Assembly: GCA_011042755.1 (NCBI GenBank)
Contig: DRBY01000135.1
Coordinates: 1-5,223, forward strand
Source of the DNA: Thermoproteota archaeon
GTDB taxonomy: Archaea; Thermoproteota; Korarchaeia; Korarchaeales; Korarchaeaceae
Length of the DNA stretch: 5,223 nt
Direction of reading: 5' to 3'
Part shown: positions 1 to 4,232 of the stretch, in pieces
Layout of the letters: every line of letters starts with the position of its first letter
Numbering within the stretch: position 1 is the first letter of the stretch
The notes under the pieces: generated by a model
What the model was told of the DNA's origin: nothing
The model's database searches: none
The model's input: the letters and a program-made list of their open reading frames with translations, nothing else
Position numbers and translations under genes: made by a program

Positions 1-1286
1 AGCGTCTTGGCCCTCTTTATCTTCAGCCAGTTCTTACCCCTGACGCCGGGAGTGTAGGGGGCCCTCAGATTCTTCGCCATGAGCCCCTCGTGTCCCTCAG
101 CAAGGGCTCTCTCCATGAAGTCCTCGGCCTCTCGCGGGTCCCCTGTAACGATCGTCGGGACGATCCTCAGAGGCCCCCCTATGCTCCTCTTGAGGAGCTC
201 TCTACGCTCTGAATACGGCTTGTCCAAGAGCACCTCGTCTCCCAGCACGAGGAGGTCAAACAGGTAGACCCTGAGGGGAATAGCTTCAAGGAGTTCTGGA
301 GATACCCTAACCCTCCTGAACCTCCTCATGAGAACTTGGAAAGGCATCGGCCTGCCGTCTGCTCCCTCAGCGATTACCTCACCTTCGAGTATTGCCTGAT
401 CGGCCTCTAAGCCCTCCTTCACCGCCTGAACGACGTCGGGTATGCTGTGAGTGACCTCTGTCAGCCTCCTGCTGAACACCCTGACGTCGCCGCCCTTCAC
501 GTGGATCTGGACCCTCGCTCCATCCAGCTTGTACTCGAATGCCGCCGTCCCTCCCAGCTCGCTCAGAGCCTCCCTCACGTCCTCAGCGGTCTGGGCGAGC
601 ATAGGCCTCAGGGGCCTGAATATCTGGGGTCTCAGGCTCCTCACGGCAGCCGGGCCACCAGTAGCAGCCGCCTCAATCACCGCGGCTGGATCTCCAGACA
701 CCATGACCGCTCGCTCCACCTCGCTTCTAGGCAGGCCGTACGCCTCTGCTATGGCATCTACTAGGAGGCCCTCGCTCAGCCCGAGCCTCGTCTCGCCCAC
801 TATGGCGTTGACTATCAGCCAGGCTTCGAGCGGACTGGCCCTCGAGAGGAGAGATCTCAGAAGCGCCTCTTTCTTCGCCCTCGAGCCTGGACCCTTTGCC
901 TCCGCTATGGCCTCGAGTTGAGAGTAGACCTCCTCCAGCGTCAATCCATCTTCCTCGAATAGCGTTGCCTGCCTCCTCCTCTTGAGAGTCTCAAAGACTC
1001 TCCTCACGGCATCTCCTAAGTCTACTCCCTCGGAAGCGATCTTCCTGACGGTGGCGGGGTCGGCCTCAACCAGCGACTCCACGACCCTCCAGACCGTCAT
1101 CCAAGACACGTCGAGGCTGCGCTCGTCCCAGGCTGGAAACACCTTCCCAGTAAGCAGGAGCGCCGCCTTTACCGCCTCGCTGGGAGGTAGCCTCCTGAGG
1201 CATGATGCCAGCGTCCTGACCTTCTCCAGCCTGGAGGAGGTAGAGGCTATCCTGGCGGCCAGCTCAGCGAGTTCTGAGAATTTCGT
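1..1286 (-). CDS. lig: ATP-dependent DNA ligase, archaeal type (C-terminus cut by window edge)
   Basis: This enzyme seals nicks in replication and repair through a lysyl-AMP intermediate. The reading frame is open from a TGA at 1331-1329 to the window edge and gives 428 residues from the proposed start. An N-terminal helical DNA-binding domain covers about residues 1-215. The adenylation domain follows, with motif I EYKLDGAR (catalytic K253), motif III near R269-T279 (VFSRRLTEVT), an EGE at 301-303, motif IIIa YLFDLL (341-346), motif IV EGLMAKN (400-406) and motif V WLKIKR (420-425). Family members run to roughly 560-600 residues, so the OB-fold domain with motif VI lies outside the window. 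No ATG, GTG or TTG precedes the conserved N-terminal KFSELAEL. ACG at 1286-1284 sits exactly where the initiator Met is expected, six bases after GAGGGG, and it places K253 at the usual family position. The first canonical in-frame start (GTG, residue 49) would remove conserved sequence. The gene follows lplB after 51 bases and may be co-transcribed with it. Function is very secure; the start codon is inferred. Confidence 0.95.
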
Positions 1287-1292
1287 CGGCGG

Positions 1293-1298
1293 CCCCTC
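1293..1298 (-). promoter_or_regulatory. Shine-Dalgarno for DNA ligase (GAGGGG)
   Basis: GAGGGG lies six bases upstream of the ACG at 1286. It is the only purine-rich SD-like element between the lplB stop and the conserved ligase N-terminus, and it is the main sequence support for initiation at ACG. Confidence 0.5.
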
Positions 1299-1337
1299 GG
1301 TGGCCGACCTCGCAGAGCTAATAAGGAGTCATCTCTG

Positions 1338-1622
1338 CTAGCTTGACTTCGCTCGCTCGGCCGCCTCTAAGATCATCTCGGCGAGTTCTTCAGGCTTGAC
1401 CCCGAGGAACTCCACTCCAACCTCTCTTATTGCGGCCAGTATTGCACCCTTCTCTGCTCCCCTATTCTCCAGGGCTCTCTCGAGCTCTTCGAGCGCGCCC
1501 TCCGGGTAGGCAAAGAAGTCGCCAGAAATTAGCACCTTCCGCAAGACGCCGCCTTCAGCCTCGACCTCTACGTCGACCGTCTTTCCACCAGCGCACCGCC
1601 TCTTGACCCTCACGGAACCCAC
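1338..1622 (-). CDS. lplB: Lipoate-protein ligase accessory/C-terminal subunit LplB
   Basis: This is a 94-residue protein matching the small domain that is fused to the C-terminus of LplA in E. coli but separately encoded in many archaea (LplA/LplB, as in Thermoplasma). In that family the small partner is needed for the adenylation half-reaction that makes lipoyl- or octanoyl-AMP. The sequence shows an N-terminal beta-rich part (RVKRRCAGGKTVDVEVEAE), the family-typical GDFFAYPE at residues 34-41, a helix ALEELERAL, a VGVEFLGVKPEE segment near 68-79 and a C-terminal helix. Start is GTG at 1622, four bases after the lplA stop, with GGGAGGTGA overlapping that stop, so translation is probably coupled. 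A second in-frame GTG three codons downstream is possible but farther from the SD. The stop is TAG at 1340-1338. No cofactor-binding motif is expected here. Assignment rests on the GDFF-PE motif, the size and the adjacent lplA. Confidence 0.88.
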   Translation of the reverse strand: MGSVRVKRRCAGGKTVDVEVEAEGGVLRKVLISGDFFAYPEGALEELERALENRGAEKGAILAAIREVGVEFLGVKPEELAEMILEAAERAKSS

Positions 1623-1626
1623 CCGC

Positions 1627-1635
1627 TCACCTCCC
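1627..1635 (-). promoter_or_regulatory. Shine-Dalgarno for lplB overlapping the lplA stop
   Basis: GGGAGGTGA includes the last Arg codon (AGG) and the TGA stop of lplA and ends four bases before the lplB GTG. It is the strongest SD in the window and points to tightly coupled synthesis of the two ligase subunits. Confidence 0.8.
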
Positions 1636-2382
1636 GAAGTTCCAATCGCGGCTCCTATACCTCTCTTGGGCTATCCTCTCGGCCTCTGCGATCTCCCACT
1701 CACTGGGCTCACCTTCCTCCAACTCGACCTCCAGGGCCTCGGAGAAACCCGCGATCATTGCCTCCTCCACTTCAGATCGGCTCACTTGCCTCCCAAGCTC
1801 TATCGACAATGTCGTGACCCTCTCCCTTATGCTAGACACGCCGTGGGCGGCGAGCTTCTCTCGCGGGACCCTCAGCAGGTCGGCAAGAGTATCGAGGTCG
1901 GTCGCGTACATGAGCGTGCCGTGCTGAAGGAGCGCGAATTCCCTCCTGACCTGCGCGCTTCCCGAGATCTTCTTACCCCCAATCACGACATCGTTGACTG
2001 GGACGAACTCAGCCTCTAGGCCTAGGAGCGATATTGCTCTCACCAAGCCAGCACAGATTTTCCTGTAGCTGTCTAAGATGCTCCCAGGGAATAGGCTCAC
2101 GGGGGCCGTGACGGAGTACGTTACTTCGCCGCGCTCGTCATGGTACACGGCCCCCCCTCCGGTAATCCTCCTCACGACGGGGACGCCCAGCCTCTCAGCC
2201 AACTCTACATCGACGACCTCTCTCGCCCTCTGAAACCTCCCGATGGTCACGGCGCTTGGGGAGAACGCGTAGAGCCTCAGGGTTGGAGGAGAAAGTCCTC
2301 TGCGAACTCCCTCAAGCAGAGCCTCATCTAGAGCCATGTTGAAGTACGCGTCGCCGGCCCTGCGAAGCAATCTCCACCTCAG
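1627..2382 (-). CDS. lplA: Lipoate-protein ligase A, catalytic subunit
   Basis: The protein activates lipoate (or octanoate) with ATP and transfers it to a lysine of a carrier such as GcvH, an E2 subunit or a lipoate-binding protein. Numbered from the CTG start it has 251 residues. The N-terminus has WRLL and AYFNMALDEAL. The lipoyl-binding RRITGGGAVYHD lies at 71-82, GKKISGSAQ at 136-144 holds the catalytic lysine K138, and QHGT lies at 153-156. The chain ends in the family-typical aromatic tail (YRSRDWNFGR). The large C-terminal domain of E. coli LplA is absent and is supplied by lplB next door. Start choice is open. TTG at 2370 is a standard start with GAGGTG four bases upstream, but it drops the conserved RWR. 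CTG at 2382 keeps it and has GGGTGAG just upstream. An in-frame TGA lies three codons before the CTG. SGGGAVYH-type and KISG motifs argue against the related biotin ligase and octanoyltransferase LipB. Substrate preference cannot be read from sequence. Confidence 0.93.
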   Translation of the reverse strand: MRWRLLRRAGDAYFNMALDEALLEGVRRGLSPPTLRLYAFSPSAVTIGRFQRAREVVDVELAERLGVPVVRRITGGGAVYHDERGEVTYSVTAPVSLFPGSILDSYRKICAGLVRAISLLGLEAEFVPVNDVVIGGKKISGSAQVRREFALLQHGTLMYATDLDTLADLLRVPREKLAAHGVSSIRERVTTLSIELGRQVSRSEVEEAMIAGFSEALEVELEEGEPSEWEIAEAERIAQERYRSRDWNFGR

Positions 2383-2448
2383 GGGCTCTCACCCGGCCTT
2401 ATCTCATAGCGTACGTTCTTAATCAAGTTGTCTCTGACTACTCAGCAG
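2383..2448. promoter_or_regulatory. Divergent promoter spacer between lplA and the radical SAM genes
   Basis: This 66-base spacer is the only divergent intergenic region in the window. Its most AT-rich stretch, CTTAATC at 2418-2424 (GATTAAG on the minus strand), could be a TATA-like element read in both directions. Rightward, its centre is about 28 bases before ATG 2449, as for a leaderless archaeal mRNA, and no SD precedes that ATG. Leftward, a start about 26 bases away falls near 2395, just before the lplA SD. A 6-bp palindrome CGTACG (2410-2415) lies beside it. A clear BRE is not visible. This is inference from spacing, not a strong consensus match. Confidence 0.4.
2388..2394 (-). promoter_or_regulatory. 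Shine-Dalgarno for the CTG start of lplA
   Basis: GGGTGAG (core GGTGA at 2393-2389, six bases before the CTG at 2382) supports the longer LplA start. A competing GAGGTG at 2380-2375, four bases before the TTG at 2370, supports the shorter one. Confidence 0.5.
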
Positions 2449-3402
2449 ATGCTGGTGAGGGTCTCTCTGGGCACTCTGGTCGCTCTTGGACTGTCAAAGG
2501 TCAGAGTTGACGCTCTCCCCACCACGGCCTACCTGCTCCAGTGGTCTGAGAACGGGTGCTTGGGCGACTGCGCCTTTTGCTCGCAGTCCAGGTCGGCGAT
2601 CTCCCGGAGGGAACTCCTGTCCAGAGTGGAGTGGCCTCAGATCGAACTCGAGAAGTTGGCAGAAAGGCTGGCAGAGCATCCTGGTCCCATCAGGAGGGTG
2701 TGTCTCCAGACGGTGATCAAGGAGGGCTTCGAGAGAGAGGCTCTGGAGATCTTGGCCGAGTTGAGGAACTACGGGGCTAAGATGCCGGCTTCATTGGCGG
2801 TGACGCCAGTTCCTGACGAAGTGCTGCTCGAGGCAAGGAAGCTGGGTGTGACTCACGTAGGCGTTGGACTTGACGCCGCCACGCCCGAACTCGTGCAAAA
2901 GGTCAGGAAGCCGTACAGCTGGGAGGAGTACTGGGCCTTCACGAAGAGGGTAGTGGAGCTGTTTGGACCCAAGAGGGCTTTTGTCCACTTGATATTCGGC
3001 CTCGGCGAGAGTGAGGTCGAGTTCATAGAAGCCATGGCTCTAGCGTACAAGCTGGGAGCTGACGTCGCTCTATTTGCCTTCACACCAGTGCCGGGAACCC
3101 CCATGAGCGCTCGAAAGCAGCCTCCCCTAGAGGCCTACAGGAGAATGCAGGCGGCCAGATACCTGCTCTCCAAGGGAGCTAAGAGAGAGAAGGTCCTCCG
3201 CCTCCTTGAGCGGGGAGAACTCTCACCACCTCCTGAGGCCACGCTGACCTCTGGCTGTCCGTGGTGCAACAGGCCGTACTACAACGAGAGGCCCTCCGGT
3301 CCCATCTACAACTACCCAAGCCTAGAGATGGCCCTCAAGAGGGAGGTGGCTAGTCACTGGGCGTCACAGCGTTCTATCCGGGCAGGATCTTCCCTGCGAT
3401 AA
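2449..3402 (+). CDS. Radical SAM lipoyl synthase subunit (LipS1/LipS2-type, COG2516-like biotin-synthase-related)
   Basis: This is one half of the likely two-component archaeal lipoyl synthase, in which two radical SAM enzymes each insert one sulfur into a protein-bound octanoyl chain. The 317-residue chain begins with the family-like MLVRVSLGT and PTTAYLL, then the SAM/[4Fe-4S] motif CLGDCAFC (C37, C41, C44). LLSRVEWP, RRVCLQ, GVGLDA and HLIFGLGE follow along the barrel, with FTPVPGTPM near the C-terminal side. A CPWC pair (C270, C273) then leads into NRPYYNERPSGPIYNYP, a likely auxiliary-cluster region. ATG 2449 is preferred because family conservation starts at VRVSLGT. TTG 2428 has no SD and would overlap the putative promoter. 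A CTG at 2467 behind GGTGAGG would cut conserved residues. The last 46 bases overlap the next gene, so the final 15 residues may be weakly conserved. I cannot assign LipS1 versus LipS2 from memory. Biotin synthase proper is unlikely given the lplA/lplB neighbours and the second radical SAM gene. Confidence 0.85.
   Translation: MLVRVSLGTLVALGLSKVRVDALPTTAYLLQWSENGCLGDCAFCSQSRSAISRRELLSRVEWPQIELEKLAERLAEHPGPIRRVCLQTVIKEGFEREALEILAELRNYGAKMPASLAVTPVPDEVLLEARKLGVTHVGVGLDAATPELVQKVRKPYSWEEYWAFTKRVVELFGPKRAFVHLIFGLGESEVEFIEAMALAYKLGADVALFAFTPVPGTPMSARKQPPLEAYRRMQAARYLLSKGAKREKVLRLLERGELSPPPEATLTSGCPWCNRPYYNERPSGPIYNYPSLEMALKREVASHWASQRSIRAGSSLR
3342..3349 (+). promoter_or_regulatory. Shine-Dalgarno for the second radical SAM gene (GGAGGTGG)
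   Basis: GGAGGTGG lies inside the 3' end of the upstream radical SAM gene and ends seven bases before CTG 3357. Together with the in-frame TAG at 3351-3353 it confines initiation to a very short interval that has no standard start codon. Confidence 0.7.
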
Positions 3403-4232
3403 GCATAACTGGCCCCGCTTGTCCCCTGAACTGCGATCTCTGCAGGGGCAGATACCTGCGGGGCATGGCTCACCCCCGGCCCGGCGAGGGCATCTACAAT
3501 CTGGCCAAGAGGCTGCATGAGGGAGGAGCCAGGGGCCTGCTGATAAGCGGGGGGTCAGACCAGAGTGGAAAGCTTCCAGTGTACGGAGTGCTAGACCAGG
3601 TCAGGCGAATCAAAGAGGATCTGGGCATGTATCTGAGCGTCCACTCCGGAATAGTCAACTGTGCCTTGGCCTCAAAGCTCAGGACGGCTGGCTTCGACTG
3701 CGTTGACTACGATCTTCCCCCGGGAGAGGCTGCGGCAAGGCTGAGAGGGTTCAAGTACCGAGACTACCTGGAGGGTCTCTACGCATCTCTCGAAGCCGGT
3801 CCCCCAGAGGTCGTACCTCACGTGATGCTTGGCCTGCCAGGCGTGAGTCTAGAAGATGAGACTAACGCAATAGACGAGGTCTCGTCCCTCGGGCTGAGCA
3901 CCTTGGTCCTGCTCGTGTTCATTCCAACTGAGGGAACCCCGTTTGAGAGCATGCCGCCTCCAAGTTCCTCCAGGGTTCTTCCGGCCATCAGGCATGCTAG
4001 GAGGGTGTTCGGCGGAGAGATCTCGTTAGGCTGTATGAGGCCCCCTCTCCTCAAAAGGAAGCTAGATCCAGACGCCTTAGAGGAAGGGCTTGTGGATAGG
4101 ATAGCCGTCCCTAGGCCAGCCGAGGTGGAGCGCAGAGACCTGGAAGCAGTGGCTGCCTGCTGCGCGATACCTAAGAGTTCGCTCAGCCTATTCCCGCGAG
4201 TGAGACCCTCGGATCCAAGCCTCACCAAGTGA
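3357..4232 (+). CDS. Radical SAM lipoyl synthase subunit (LipS1/LipS2-type, COG1856-like), probable CTG start
   Basis: This is the second radical SAM enzyme of the module, 291 residues from the CTG. After VTAFYPGRIFPAISITG come the SAM/[4Fe-4S] motif CPLNCDLC (C22, C26, C29) and RYLRGM. LLISGGSD follows (ISGG 63-66), then VHSGIVN (H96), a VDYDLPPG strand, PHVMLGLPG and a VFIPTEGTPF strand. C-terminal cysteines in LGCMRP (C226) and ACCAIP (C268, C269) are candidate auxiliary-cluster ligands, which a sulfur-donating synthase would need. An ATG at 3465 would start after the CxxxCxxC motif and cannot be the true start. The frame is closed by TAG at 3351-3353, and only CTG 3357, seven bases after GGAGGTGG, gives a sensible N-terminus. 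The gene overlaps its upstream partner by 46 bases in another frame and meets ccdA tail-to-tail with an 11-base overlap. The pairing with the COG2516-like gene and with lplA/lplB supports a lipoyl synthase role; radical SAM membership alone would not. Confidence 0.85.
   Translation: MGVTAFYPGRIFPAISITGPACPLNCDLCRGRYLRGMAHPRPGEGIYNLAKRLHEGGARGLLISGGSDQSGKLPVYGVLDQVRRIKEDLGMYLSVHSGIVNCALASKLRTAGFDCVDYDLPPGEAAARLRGFKYRDYLEGLYASLEAGPPEVVPHVMLGLPGVSLEDETNAIDEVSSLGLSTLVLLVFIPTEGTPFESMPPPSSSRVLPAIRHARRVFGGEISLGCMRPPLLKRKLDPDALEEGLVDRIAVPRPAEVERRDLEAVAACCAIPKSSLSLFPRVRPSDPSLTK

Noticed and set aside
982..1002. Nested inverted repeats GAGAGTC-tcaaa-GACTCTC and TTGAGA-g-TCTCAA
   Set aside because: They are perfect but short, lie inside well-conserved ligase coding sequence (RRVFETLKRR) and have no terminator-like U run, so they are probably incidental.
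79..1341. Plus-strand open frames at 79-267, 447-764, 451-921 and 982-1341
   Set aside because: They lie antisense to the DNA ligase, which shows all expected nucleotidyltransferase motifs on the minus strand. Their translations are low-complexity Ser/Ala/Leu-rich shadows.
1603..2331. Plus-strand open frames over lplA (1603-2019, 2140-2331)
   Set aside because: They are antisense to lplA, which carries RRITGGGAVYHD and KISGSAQ. The shadows have no recognisable motifs.
2428..2448. TTG 2428 as the start of the first radical SAM gene
   Set aside because: It has no SD and abuts the only AT-rich promoter-like element, and family similarity begins at VRVSLGT just after ATG 2449.
2454..2469. GGTGAGG followed by CTG 2467 as another near-cognate start
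   Set aside because: The SD spacing is good, but this start would remove the conserved MLVRVSL segment. ATG 2449 explains the N-terminus, so I did not count this case among the non-standard starts.
3351..3365. Programmed frameshift fusing the two radical SAM proteins
   Set aside because: No slippery heptamer is visible in the short interval between the TAG and the conserved N-terminus, and a strong SD sits at the right distance for independent initiation.
2449..3402. Calling the first radical SAM protein biotin synthase (BioB)
   Set aside because: It resembles BioB only in the radical SAM core. The lplA/lplB neighbours, the second radical SAM partner and the C-terminal CPWC region fit the lipoyl synthase pair better.
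3465..4232. ATG 3465 as the start of the second radical SAM gene
   Set aside because: It falls after CPLNCDLC in the same frame, so the protein would lack its iron-sulfur cluster ligands.
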